The notes: generated by a model from the sequence alone, not told the origin. DNA of 64,000 nt from Sweltsa coloradensis (GCA_024449915.1 JAMZAV010000052.1:992001-1056000); one strand, 5' to 3'; shown: positions 49,101 through 60,964, numbered from the stretch's first letter. Made by a program: numbers and translations.

Positions 49101-52100
49101 GGTTGGTCTAGATTTCAATTTTTAAATTCATACATATCGGTCATTTTAGCTTTCGCTAAACTGGGACAGCATAATTATATTAAATACCAAATTAGTTGTG
49201 CAAATCAAAAGTGAAAAAGGCAGTGTTTTTTTTATTTTAAAAGAACATTTGTATACTTACTAAAATACTTTTCTCGCAAGATCTTTGGGATTTTTGTTTT
49301 ATCTCTATTCGGTATGATCTATAAACAGAAAGTATAGCCATGATGAAGAGCATTGAAATAATGTGTATGTACAGAAAGTTAACAAGTTCAAATGGGATAT
49401 TTACATCCATATGCGAGTGCCCGTATTCATAGTCCAGCATCACTTTGGAGATGCGGACAACGGGAGTAGGCCTACTAGCGTGTATGTCTAGCGTCGCCAA
49501 CCCCTTTCCAGTAATGTTAGAGAGAGTCAAACTGAAACGCAGAACATACGATTTAGCAGAGTAGTCAAATGTTACTTTCCACCCGACGTTTGAAATTAAA
49601 AATGCTACATGCATCAAATTAATGTCCGTCCATCTGCCCGTCAGTGTGTGGGCAATGTCTCACTATAACATATCCATTAGAGAATCGATAACAAAAATCA
49701 TTGCATTTTAAGGGATCCTTTAATTGAACCAAATGAACCCCTAATTTACTGGTTCACAGTGTCGGATTTCCGCTATACGGGTACGGAGATACCCACAATA
49801 GCTGGTGCTAAACTAATCGTTACGGTCAACGCTGGTTCCACTCCTGGTGGAGGTGCAGAGTAGGGGATTTTTTTTTGGGGGGGGGTCTAGCCCTGCCTCT
49901 CTAAAACAAAGGGTCACCAAAAGTCCTGTATTGACCTTGTTGAAGGTCAATCAACGAAATCGAACGGATGCCAATCGAAAGTATGTTGTTTTTATTGTGA
50001 GACGTGAATGCACAGACGGACACGGACGGACGGTCTCTAACTAGTAAATTTTAAGTAGCTAGCGGCAGGTATGCGAGATAGAAAGTATAATTTACACCCA
50101 CCAAAGAAAATACTTTAAAAAAATCCATTCCATTACCACTTGGGCTCAAAAAAGAAGATACCATTTTATTTACAAGCATATCTTACCACCTGCCTTGAAT
50201 TCTCATAACTAAGTTTTGTAGTCTTTACATGCAAGAGCCTTGTCTCAAAAATTTTAAAATTTCCCGGGGTGGAAACACATATTTATTTAAACTTAATTTT
50301 AAATAAAAAACACAAAAAAACATAATTTGCGTTTTATTTCTACTGCAATTTCTACGCACTCTACCTGAAGTAAGCCGAGACTTCGTGTGTGTCTGTCTCA
50401 ACGAGGGTGTGTCCCTCGATCTGGGTTAGAGATATCAGGAGAGTCAGCCTTGTCCTTCTCTCTCTCAACGACGTGGCTGTGCCTGTCACCGTCACGTCCC
50501 TGGCCAGTTCTCCCGTCATCTCCGTGAGCGTCCTGGACAACAACCATGCTCCTTGATTGATGCATCAGACTTGTTGATGACTATTGTGAGCCAATGATTG
50601 ATCCCTCGCACACGCATGGGAACTAATTATTTTAAAGCATCACCTCCATATTAACCGAAAATTTAACACTAGGATATACCTTTTGAAAATTTTAAATCTC
50701 GAGACAAAATTTGTTTTTGTTTAAAGTCAAAAATAGCATATACGTAGAGCGCCTGCACTGTACTCACCTAAGTAACTACCTACATATTTGGTATTCAGTG
50801 CGTTTTTATTCACTTCACAGCATATTTTACTATTCCAATATCGGACATATTTATGTGATCCAATGATAGAAGTTGTTATTGTGTTTTAACACATAGTAAA
50901 CCATTAAAAACGCATGGGAATTGGGAACTAATAAATTTACAGCACCATACATTTCGAGTAGGTACTAACCAAAAATAATTCAAGTAGTCCCTTTTAAAAA
51001 AAAAATTGGATCTTGGTGGCAAATTTGTTGTTGTTCATAATAGTCGACACCTAACATAGAGCGCGTGCGTCAATGCGTCTTTATGTAGTCTAGACCTTCC
51101 CGGCTCAGACCGGACAGAATGTAAAGCCGGATAGACACACATTATAAAGTAATCATGTAGAAAGAGGATGATTTAAATGGACCACATAGGGTACGCTTAA
51201 AAATGAAAAAGGACACCTTACTTACACATAATAGCCTTGGTTTGTGTTGAAATGCAGATCCTGAAGAGGAAATTTATCAAGTTTGTGTAAACTTTCTGGT
51301 TGTTTGTTCGGGGACACCTGAATTGAATAAATACATATTGAATAATATGAAAAATCAATTGAAAACAATTTAAAAAATGCTTTCTTAAATTTAACGCAAG
51401 TGTACGATAGCGAGCAGAGTTTTGCAATGTAATACCAACCTTGACAATGATATTATCTATATCCGAGTCGAGGGCCGAGAGCACTTCTGAACCTCCATCT
51501 GGATAACAAACTAATTATTAGACTTGTCAACAACCAGCGAGGTTTCCTCATATTGAAGGTTGTTTATAATACCTCAAAAATACATATTCTTAGAGATTAA
51601 AATACTTATTAGGAGGCCGGCATGCTCATTTTACGTGGCTTCAAATGTCTCAACCAATTTTAGTCGCATCTATTTCTCATTTTATATTTGTATAAAAATT
51701 AATTATGAAGGCGTCTATCATAGCACTTTACCATTAATTGTTTATAGAAAATAAACAAAAAAATAAATTCAATTTTCTTGAATTTAGAATCTGTCAAAAT
51801 GGTCAAAAACACCCAAATAACTACGCATTTTCTGATAAATCTATGATAAATATTGAAAATCTGATATGAGGCGCGTACATATGTCCTTCAATTATCAAGT
51901 TGTATTCAGATCTAATGATTTATGGCAGCAGGACAAGGAACGCGCCGAACATCAAATCATCGCCGGCTTCCTCTTAAACACACTCGCAAACACAAAACAA
52001 TACGGAGTTGTTTGTGATTACTTACCTGTCCATTCCGTTTCAAAGGAGGTATCGGTGCCAGCAATAAGTGACACAAAAGAAGACAATAAGAGAAATAAAG

Positions 52101-52107
52101 CTAACAT
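43103..52107 (-). CDS. Secreted two-domain TULIP protein (group-7 allergen / JHBP-like)
   Basis: Ten exons, right to left: 52026-52107 (signal peptide MLALFLLLSSFVSLIAG), 51440-51498, 51226-51317, 50365-50532, about 49373-49531, 48385-48526, 47811-47946, 47028-47180, 45288-45442, 43103-43298. Together they encode about 450 residues. Each half begins with an acidic helix (LSALDSDIDNIIVK; VESANDLVDKVIK), then a PIPDIEQ-type loop, beta strands, and a closing amphipathic helix (FNWLFSRITTWVVGWVRD in domain 2). This layout matches the invertebrate haemolymph JHBP / mite group-7 family of tubular lipid-binding proteins, here duplicated in one chain. Phases agree at every junction except exon 5 to 6, where the end of exon 5 is unsettled (a strong GTAAGT also exists at 49260). 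Intron 9 appears to be GC-AG. Function inferred: binding of a hydrophobic ligand outside the cell. Confidence 0.7.
43281..43621 (-). repeat. 85-bp minisatellite, four copies, over the last TULIP splice acceptor
   Basis: Four near-identical units start at 43281, 43366, 43451 and 43536; the last is 86 bp because of one extra A. Each unit contains, on the minus strand, a TTGCAG acceptor plus the first coding bases of the terminal TULIP exon. Only the acceptor at 43299 leads straight into the open exon. Splicing to the upstream ones would add 85-base blocks that shift the frame and meet a TGA. Confidence 0.9.
43640..45280. other. TULIP intron 9
   Basis: Apart from the minisatellite and the SINE head, this intron holds no gene that I can recognise. 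It is AT-rich single-copy-looking sequence. Confidence 0.5.
43905..43970 (+). repeat. tRNA-derived SINE head
   Basis: Shows TAGCTC...GTAAGAGCA (A-box type), then CAGGTTCAATCCCCGG (B-box type), then a tail CTTTTTCATTTCCGTCT. The same tail type ends the SINE at 22794-22842. It lies in intron 9 of the TULIP gene on the opposite strand. Confidence 0.55.
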
Positions 52108-52446
52108 GTAAAATATACGTAGGAATCTACGACTTGAAAAATACTTGTATAGCATTACTCGAGGTGTCACATCTGCATGCAATGTACAGCTGCTACACGA
52201 CTGCAATGGTACTATATGCATTTGATCGTGGATGGAGTAGGCTAGTTGACCTTCCCATGATGTAACTAGTGATGCATTGCAGACTCTAGGTCGAGCATGA
52301 ATTCAATACAGTATACCTAGGGTCCAGGGAACAAAGAATGTGGAGCTTGCAATATTGTTGATAGTTCAATCTGCGCATCAGTTTTCTGAGTCTCGGAGAC
52401 ATTGATGTTGGTTTGTTATGTTGTCAGAATTGGTTAAATCATGAAA

Positions 52447-53030
52447 TTACTAGGAAAACGCTTAAGTCCCGCCACGTTGATGGATGAGCTTTTTTGTAAG
52501 TTTTTAGTTTGCGTAGGACCACTTTTCCTTTGCAAGTGCTTTTTGAATGCATTGTAGGTGATTGTTGTCAAGTTTCTATTGTTACTTGTTAATTGTTATT
52601 AATAAACCTCAAAAAACTCATATTAAAACTTTTATTCTTTGGATTCTGGCTAACTTTTTCTTTCAGAAAGCAATACATCACCCACTACCTCCTAGATGTT
52701 GCTCGTGGCTTTAATATGAACGTTGTAGCCCATCCCGTTTGGTCAGAATCGGCCCAAATGTCACGAAAATATCGTACTTAATATCGAAAAAAATCGTAAA
52801 AGTACGATATTCATGAGAAATATTTTTTCGATTGTACCCAAAAACGTGGAAGGTCTAAGTGCAGAGATTTCGAAGGTCCCCTCCAATTTTCATCAAGATC
52901 GCATAATATGCCGTTTGCCCGGTAGAGCGCAAACAGACAAAAAAATCAAACAAAAAAACAAAAAACATTGGAGCTAAATTTTTTGAGGGGTCAGTGAAAT
53001 TGAAGTCTTTGCTTCGCTCATCCAACAAGA
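52447..53030 (+). repeat. Interspersed repeat family R1, copy c
   Basis: Same start (CTAGGAAAACGCTTAAGTCC) and end (TTGCTTCGCTCATCCAA) as the other R1 copies. It lies just upstream of the TULIP first exon. Confidence 0.6.
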
Positions 53031-54554
53031 GGTAACGGAAAATGACTAGCTGGATTTTGACGTTACATCAATATGTGTTAAATTATAAAAATTACAATAG
53101 GCATTGTAACGGAAAATAAAATGTGTTAGTTTCCTCTCGTCTTAGCGACAGAGGCGACTCGCCGGATCCTCAGGCTAACGTAAAATAATTGACGCTGTCT
53201 GATAGCGATTGATATCTCGAAAACGATCCTTACAGAATCGCGGGGTCAAGTACAAGCAATTGTGAGTTATCTAAAGTAATCTGTCCCGTATGTCACAGTA
53301 TTCTGATTTCAGCACAGTAAATTCACTTTTTTTTAAAAGATATTTTGTCACTTAATTGTTAAAGCTATCCGGTTTTGCTATTTTCAAATATCTACAAGCA
53401 AATATGAATGCTTGAACATGCTTATGTTGTAGAAGATCAAATATCTTTCGGCGACTTTTTCGCATCGACGTGTTACGGCATTAGCCAACCTCAAAATATT
53501 TCAAATGTCAATTCGTCCAGGGCACATCATTCAACTAGGATGTCCTGTGCGTTGTGCATAATTTCAAACAGTTATCTTGACTGAGAGAAAACATTAATTA
53601 ACAATTTTCTCGATTTTTATCGAAAACGTAAATACCAAGATTGCTGTAAACAATTGTTATTATAATCTTCTGTTTTCTTTTAGTCTAATTAAAATATAAA
53701 AAAACTATCGGATTAGCTGCCTGGGAATAATTAAATTCATTGTTGAACGGTGGTCTATAATGAGGATTTACGGACAGTTTGAGAGAACGAATAGTTTAAC
53801 AGTGCACTGTTCAACCTCATAAGTTATTAGTAAAGTTCGTTGGGAATGAAGAAGTTAGCCTAAATGTTGTGCATTTATAATTTTTCTTTAGAAACTCTCC
53901 TTTAAGTCTCAGACCCCTTCGTTGGCACATCTGACGGTTCGAAATATCCACAGTATTTCTAATTAATGTGGATTATATGTTCCTGTCGTCAAATTAACAG
54001 ATATTGTGGGATCTAAATTTCGTAAGATATAGATGTGTTAACATATTTTATTTACTGTTAGAATGTTTACATCGGATTTGCAAGACTGATACTTCATGTG
54101 AATCATTAAGAAGATTACGATTTAGAGAACCGAATAGGGAACAGTCACTGTCAATCATCAAGTCTATCTATAAAGTTCACGTGGGAAGTGATAGAATTGC
54201 TCAATTGTGCATTGATTTTTCTTTAAAATTTGCAATCTACTCAACAATTTTCTTATTATGATGGGAGTATTCATTGACAATAACCTTCATAGGCATCGGT
54301 AAATGACTTTTACAGTCTGACAGCAATTCGGGTGGAATTTCTTACTCTTTAATGACCAAACGAATTCTGTCTTATCTCTATCTATACACGTGGGCAGTGA
54401 TAGAATTGATCATCGTGCATTTGATTTGTTCGTTCTAAAGTTTGCAAATGTTCCAAATTTGTCGATTTTAGGGTGAGACTCGAAATCGAGCAATACCTAA
54501 GCGTCGAGGGCTTTTTGTACCAACTGTGGTTTTATCAGCTTGTTAACATTTTGT
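53031..54554. other. Intergenic stretch without recognised gene
   Basis: No coding frame with family resemblance and no strong repeat. A 70-bp block near 54120-54210 resembles 54360-54430 and 56395-56465 (CACGTGGGCAGTGATAGAATTG), a short local repeat. Confidence 0.4.
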
Positions 54555-54565
54555 TGTTTCTTTCA

Positions 54566-54703
54566 GGTTGTTGGGATGGTGCATCTGCGTCGTTCTGCTG
54601 TCAAACGTCTACATTTGAACATGAGCTCTGCACTCAGCACTCCGTATGTGCTACAAATCGCTGCTGCTCTCAACTCTTCAGAATAGAGTTCTACAGTCCA
54701 TAA
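54566..54703 (+). other. Candidate cysteine-rich terminal exon
   Basis: Follows a good acceptor (TTGTTTCTTTCAG). One frame reads a short peptide with seven cysteines, including two CC pairs (SFCCQT, NRCCSQ), and ends TAA. Another frame is also open for 39 codons. No upstream exon was found, so coding status is uncertain. Confidence 0.2.
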
Positions 54704-54800
54704 ACATCACTTCTGTTCGCAATATGATGTAAGTGCATCCTCAACATTTTTCTTTTTCAAGGCCTATGTTTGCGTGTACGTGTATGTGTGTAGGCTTATG

Positions 54801-56305
54801 TCTCTCAACGTGGCTGTGCCTGTCACCGCCATGTCCCTGGCACGTTCTCCCGTCATCTGCATTTCAGTGAGGATTTAACCGAAAGTTTATTAGAAAATTT
54901 TAGATCTCGAGACAAAATTTGTTTTCGTTAACTATAGTCGTAAATAATATAATTAGAGTCTGCAGTTACCTAAGCAGCTAGATAATAGGTGTTCCAGCGT
55001 TTTTATTTACTCCCGTGTCCATAGCATATTTTATGATTCCTACATCGGACATGTTGATATTGATTGTGAGGGATGTGAGCCAATGATTGATGTTGCATTA
55101 ACACAACTTAACCCCACACACTCATGGGAAAAATATTTACATCATCCATTTCAAAAACAAACATTTACCCCTTTGAAATTTTTGGATTGAGGTAAAACTT
55201 TTGTTCATTATAGTCGTCGGAAACTAGCATAGAGCGCCTGCGTCAATGTGTCTTCATACAATCTAGCTAGAGCATACGTCTTCCTCAGTACTCGACCTTC
55301 CCGGCTCAGACCGGATAGATAAATATTATAAAATAATCATATAGGCCCACATACGATAAAAAAACAAAAATGACACTTTACCAAGTTACTTACAAGTAAT
55401 AGCCTTGGTTTGTGTTGGAATGTAGATACTGAAGAGGATTTTTTTTAAAGTTTGTGTACACTTTCCGCATATTTGTTCGGGGGACCTGAATTGAATACAT
55501 ACATTTTGAATAATATAATATGAAATATCAATTTCAACAATTAAAAATTGCTTTTTAAATGTAAACCAAATGTAGTGCCGCCAATAGTAATTGATCAAGA
55601 ACCAATCTGCAAATTGACTGCTGATGAACAAATATCGGAACACTTTCAGACTACTTAACTTAAAAGGATCGGTGATCTGGGAGAGTAGAGGTGTTCTTAC
55701 CATAAAATCATGAACCTGTGTAAATTAGATAACATTTAATAAAACAAACAAGACATAACTTACACAAAATTATGGCTCTAATTATACAATACGTTTCCCT
55801 AATTCTGGAATCACGGAAATACGAGATGGAGATAGATAGATTGATTGATTGATTGATTGATTGAGGACTTTATTATAGGCGGATTAAGGCCAGTGAGAGA
55901 CAGTCCAATCATTTCCTGTAGTAACTGCATGGTAACAGATGTCTTGATGTGTCTACCATGTGCTGGTGACTGGAATTAGGTGATTGATACAATTGATGGC
56001 GAGCAGAGTTTTGCAATGTGATGCCAACCTTGACAATGATATTATCTATATCCGAGTCGAGGGCCGAGAGCACTTGAACCTCCATCTGGATAACAAACAA
56101 ATTATTAGACTTGTCAACAACCAGCGAGGTTTCCTCATATTGAAGGTTATTTAGAGTCCTATACCTCGAAAATACACATTGACGTAGAGCAAACACACTT
56201 ACAAACACTAAGCAATAAGTGTTTGTTTGTGATTATTTACCTGTCCATTCCGTTTCACATGAGTAATCGGTGCCAGCAATAAGTGACACAAAAGATGTCA
56301 ATAAG
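54801..56305 (-). pseudogene. Broken duplicate of the 5' half of the TULIP gene
   Basis: A second copy of the region 50460-52100 lies just upstream in the same orientation. Recognisable pieces are exon 1 at 56241-56305 (lacks the ATG end but keeps SLIAGTD and ETEWTG with a GTAAAT donor), exon 2 at about 56027-56084 (two bases lost, frame broken), exon 3 at about 55396-55490 (one base lost), and part of exon 4 at 54801-54870. Introns are also similar. No matching second half is present, so this is a partial tandem duplication that is not expected to make protein. Confidence 0.75.
55838..55864. repeat. GATT microsatellite
   Basis: About six GATT units within the duplicated TULIP intron. Confidence 0.8.
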
Positions 56306-56319
56306 AATCAGACAGAAAT

Positions 56320-57680
56320 TGGGAGATTTACTGAAGGTTTCTCGACTCCGAGCCAGACTACCGGGTGCGGTTTTCTTATTCATTTAATGAACCAAACAGG
56401 GAACTGTCACTGTCAATCATCACGACTATCTATAGAGTACATGTGGGCAATGATAGAATTGCCCCATTGTGCATTTGATTTTTTAGTCAAATAATTCACA
56501 AAGGCTTCCTTTGCAATTTGTCAATTTAGGGTCCGACTCGAAATCAATATTTCCTTCAAGAACATTAACTAATTCGTTATGAAATTGGATAGAAAATAAG
56601 TGTGGGATCTCCGTAACTTTTTCAAGTTCTTCTGCAAAATTATTTTTGTTAAAATAGAATAAAAATAATTTTAATAATGTAGTAAATAATAATTGCTATG
56701 GTAATACCAATTAACAATATGTTAAAGTGGCTCATGCGAGTGTACCAGCGGACTCAAGAGTATAATATTATTATTCAGCTACAACTGATAAAAGGGCCTA
56801 CTTGGTATTTTTTGTATCAGATAATTTTACAACTGTAATTTATTTTACTATTGTAAGTATTAATATATTTTTAATTGTTACATTTTAGGAAAACATATTT
56901 ATTTTCATCTCTTATTGGTACAGTTGCTAACTGACTAGTCAAGTATTGCCATTGCAATTGCCAACCTCAGAAATCGAAACGTTTCATCAAAGTAACACGT
57001 TAATCACTAAATTAGGCTAATGGGCCCATGGACGAAATAATGCTGTGTTCGTTAAACATTAAACATACAATATGATAGGCTTTCATGTAATTACAAACAA
57101 TAAATATACTATATGTAATAGTTGGAAACTTCTTCTCGAGAGTTTGGTCAACCTGGTATTTGGTTTGGCAACATGGCACGGGTTGCCTTCCCATTCAGGA
57201 AAGCGCTATTTGTACCGGTCGCGACGTACGCAGCCTATTTTCTCCTAAGTTCTCTGTGTACTTTCGTTAGGTTAGTCGAACTTTCCGCCTAGTTGTAGTA
57301 CGCCGCGCTAGTTCTAGGATATAATCGATAAGAGCGCATCCGAAATCCTTTCCGTTAAAAACGTTAGACACTATAGAATAATAGCTGTGAAAAGTATGCA
57401 TACGTCGCGCCCGGTACAGATAACGCTTCCCTCCCATTCTGACCGAGTGGATGCGTCGAGAGAACTGCCGCCTCGAAAGTGTTTCATACCAAAGTAAACA
57501 GTAATTGCGAACACATGCTATGTACATACATCAATTTCATTCAAGAAATATTGGCAGTAGGCTTTAAAAGTATTAAAAGTCTCCTAATTGCCATCACAAA
57601 ACTTTTATGCTTGTTTTAAGTCCGTGTGCATATCTTCTGGGCTGCGAAAGTATCCTTCTGGACCGGCCGGAGAACGTAGG
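56320..57680. other. Stretch without recognised gene
   Basis: Short open frames only, none with a domain motif. No clear repeat boundaries. Confidence 0.35.
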
Positions 57681-57687
57681 CCTAGGT

Positions 57688-57755
57688 GCTGCTGGCTCAA
57701 GGGTTAGAGTACTCGCCTTCCATGCTAAAGGTTGCCGGTTCGAGTCTCGATTGGG
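57688..57755 (+). repeat. tRNA-Gly-like SINE or pseudogene
   Basis: Reads GGCTCAAGGGTTAGAGTACTC (A-box type), CGCCTTCCATGC (anticodon arm like tRNA-Gly TCC), and GCCGGTTCGAGTCTCG (B-box with a matching arm). It lacks a paired acceptor stem, and a T-rich tract follows. Most likely a SINE head or tRNA pseudogene. Confidence 0.5.
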
Positions 57756-58555
57756 AAAACTTTTTTACTTTTTTTTTACTCATTCCATCATTATTGTTCA
57801 CTTCTTATCTATGACGGGTATGATTTTTACAACTTTTCATTGGAAATTACTCAAACACGAAGACATTCTTCCCTCAAGGTTTGGTTAGGGCTAGGCTATA
57901 AAGTCAATTCTCAACAATCTCAATTTCGCGGTCTATTTTCTCGTAAAAATATAACAATAATATAAAACGACCAGTGCGTAAAGGTATTATATTTTCATGC
58001 CGGTCAATGTTGTTCTCGGATTGCTCCGTGAGCACTTTCCTCCCGTGTCATCTCTCGCGGTGGCAAAGGGGAACATACTGCTGTAGGCCTACCTCCCAGC
58101 CTCGGCGCTACAGTGTGTGACATCACGCAGCGTTGCCAAGTCTTTCAGGCGCTTCGACTTCTTTTAAAGTATGCGGTAACTTTGATCTACAATATCGCGA
58201 GAATTAATTCGGGAAGGTGATTGTTTCAAAAGCTTGTTGTTCAGAGGATGGAATAACGAAAATTTTAAGCTATTTTTTAATAATGTGTTGTATATTTTGG
58301 ATGTTCTACGACACATTTAGTGAACAAAAGTGTGGTTTTTTGCTCACCTACCATGTTAGAAGATAGGAAATTCCATCTCATTAAAATGATGATTCCTCAA
58401 AATTTAATTCGGGAACATACTTTCTTCTACGGCAATTATTAAAAAGCACACTTTCAGGAATAACATATGTGAATTGTGGGCAGATTTGAAATAAGGTCAG
58501 TTATGATGGAGCCACTTTAAATATCTCGTGCCCCAAATCAATTATTTTTATATGC

Positions 58556-58670
58556 ATTGTTGGTGATTATTGTCAAGTTTCTATAGTTACTAGTTGATTA
58601 TATGCGTGTTAAAGGCTTTTATTAAAACCTTTATGCCTTCCAGCTATCTTTTTTAAATTTCTCAATTACC
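58556..58670. repeat. Interspersed repeat family R2, copy b, left piece
   Basis: Left part of an R2 copy that is cut at a TTAA by the element 58671-60618. The right piece resumes at 60619. Confidence 0.65.
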
Positions 58671-59531
58671 TTAAAGGGATCGTTCACCTCGGATGTAAAG
58701 GTGTACCCAGACGTCTATTTACCTAAGTAGACTCCATTTACAACAAATTCTTTCTCGAAAATAATCATAATCACCATATTAAATATGTAATGAAATTGAC
58801 TATGTTTTCGCCACTTTGCTGTACTGGCAACAACGCACGACACGGCCTTGGCTTCGGAGTCGAGTAGCCGGGTGTCGCGGCAAACTAAGTTATCGTATTA
58901 GACATTTAAAGATGCTTGGCAAGGGGGGATATGACATGAAGTCAAGTATGGCATACTCGCTTCAAATTAGGTTGAAATAAAAACACATGCCATGTGTTAT
59001 TCGGCTCAAGTGTCAAGTGTAGAGGTGTTTACGAAGTTATGTCGTTTTGACAATCGACTTGATAAGCGCACAGCGCACTTACTGTATACACATACAAAAC
59101 CCTGTACACCTAGCCGAAATATATATTTACTGCCGATGCCAGTACGTTATTTGTTCATCCTTTTGTCGAATATGCTGTTGATGTGGATTTTTAAATCTTT
59201 GTTTGTGTTTGGAATGGTTCTTCTAATCTATATACCATAAGATATATTATGAGTGGGGTGTGCCTGCATACTCGAACGATATAAACAAAAAGCGATAAGC
59301 TAATGGGACTAAAAAGGAATAGAATAAACATTAAAACACTGCCCAGAAACCTTACGCAGACCTCTTCACATCAGTTGGACACGTGCACTCGTTTTGATCA
59401 ATCGTTCATGATGACATTGAGGAGTGGTGTAATAGGTGCAAAAAAATAAGAATGTTTATTATACGTTACAGGGCAAGCGAATTCTATTCAGTAGTGTTCG
59501 TGTAGAGTTTGCATGAACACAAAGTGTCAAA

Positions 59532-59747
59532 ATGTCAACCGACAAAGAGTCAAATTGTTGTGACGAGAGTGACTTTATTAGTGAATTGCTTGAACGTGAG
59601 TTGGCGCAGTGTATAATAACTAAGCATATCGTAGTTTTGGGCAGATGATAGTTTTCAAAGATGTTCTCAATATTTTACGCCACGAAAAGCTTTGGAAAAA
59701 AACATCCATCAGTACAATAGAGAAACATTGATGTCTGGCGTAATAAA
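59532..59747 (+). CDS. Candidate two-exon 5' coding fragment, unknown family
   Basis: The ATG at 59532 in context AAAATGT opens MSTDKESNCCDESDFISELLE, ending at 59595 before GTGAGT. After a 49-base intron (acceptor TTTTGGGCAG) the frame continues at 59645-59747 as DSFQRCSQYFTPRKALEKN..., ending with a GTAAGC donor in phase 2. The phases of the first two pieces agree. The exons lie inside the TTAA element, so this may be a captured gene fragment or the start of an element protein. No following exon was identified and no family is recognised. Confidence 0.35.
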
Positions 59748-60472
59748 GTAAGCATACCTCCTCATTGTTTATATCTACAATTACGAACAGAAACTGATCT
59801 AACAGGCAACATAGATTTGTTATTTATTCTGTATACACAAGTGTGGTCATAAGGCGGCTTTAAATAATAAATATACGGAGTATTCCATGAGAAACTAAAA
59901 TAAAATGCCGCTTGGGATAATGATACATTGTTAATCGGTTTTCGGATAAATATGCAAAACGCGCGAGAGTCATTCGGGAGGTCCGCGGTCGATCCTCACC
60001 ACTCGTAATCCTGACATTTACATGATTACGGAAACTGCTGTTAGCCCATAGCGTTTGGAATTACTTTAATCATGTAATTTCACTTATTGTGGAAGAATAA
60101 TTGATTTTTTAAATGCTATAACCAAATCGCTTTTATTTTTTTAAAGTGCAAGTAATTCTGTATCATGTGTGTTTGTGTGTGTGTAAGAATCGCTATCGCG
60201 TGTTTTATGTTGTTGTATAGGCAATACTTATTCAACTCCACTATTAGGCCTACCTGTCATGATTGGCAACATATAACTTTATAAGACCGTGCTAATATAA
60301 TATTTATTCTATTAAATTGACGACAACAATGTATGTGTTTAAAAACAGGTGTTGGTTTAACTGTAACGGTATTGTTAATCAGATGATCGCAGGCCTTCCG
60401 CTTTGTTTTCAGTAGAACAGACTATCTCGATAGATAGACCGGGACCTGCCTCACGCGTTACTCGTCAGTCAC

Positions 60473-60490
60473 GTCAGTGACGTCACTGAC
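60473..60490. promoter_or_regulatory. Perfect 18-bp palindrome with CRE core
   Basis: GTCAGTGACGTCACTGAC, containing TGACGTCA, the consensus cAMP-response element. It lies near the right end of the TTAA element in a locally GC-richer stretch. Function not shown. Confidence 0.35.
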
Positions 60491-60618
60491 CCGAAGCGCG
60501 CCGATGAATTTAAAGACCCCTTTTGACGTAGGTCTGGAAATATACACAATGAACTTAATTTTTATGTTCGTACTTGGTTTTAAGAATAACTTGTTAAAGA
60601 GGTGAACGGGCCCTTTAA

Positions 60619-60930
60619 TGTCCATTTAAAATATGAATGTTGTAGCCCCACCCGTTTGGTCAGAATTGCTGGGCAATTGAAATTGACGAATTAGTAAGTA
60701 GTAGTAGTAGCCAGTAGCTAACATCCTTTAAAATTGATTTTGACAATGTTTCAATCCTTTATCACCCAGAATGAATGATCGTAACTCAATAAAATTTGGC
60801 ATGTGTTCCCCCTCGATAATGACAGTTTTTAAGTTCATAGCACGTTTCATGACGGCTGAGGGACACCTCGAAAACACCCCAACCCCACCCTTGCTGTATA
60901 AAGGTTTCTAGAGTGTGTAGCGCGCTGTAA
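60619..60930. repeat. Interspersed repeat family R2, copy b, right piece
   Basis: Begins TGTCCATTTAAAATATGAATG and continues with the GTAGCCCCACCCG, TTTGGCATGTGTT and CATGACGGCTG blocks of the family. Confidence 0.65.
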
Positions 60931-60964
60931 CGAGAACCTCGATTTGTAAAACCAACTGAAAATT

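Larger units (their letters stand above)
58671..60618. mobile_element. TTAA-flanked terminal inverted repeat element, 1.94 kb
   Basis: TTAA duplications at 58671-58674 and 60615-60618 frame ends AGGGATCGTTCACCTC and the complement of AGGGCCCGTTCACCTC. The insertion splits repeat R2, whose undisturbed copy reads ACCTTAATGTCCATG at this point. The interior is too short for a full Kolobok or piggyBac transposase as known, but it contains two candidate exons on the plus strand and a CRE-type palindrome. Classified as probably Kolobok-like, non-autonomous. Confidence 0.7.

Noticed and set aside
49847..50044. 65-residue plus-strand frame
   Set aside because: Opposite to a TULIP intron, no splice or domain support.
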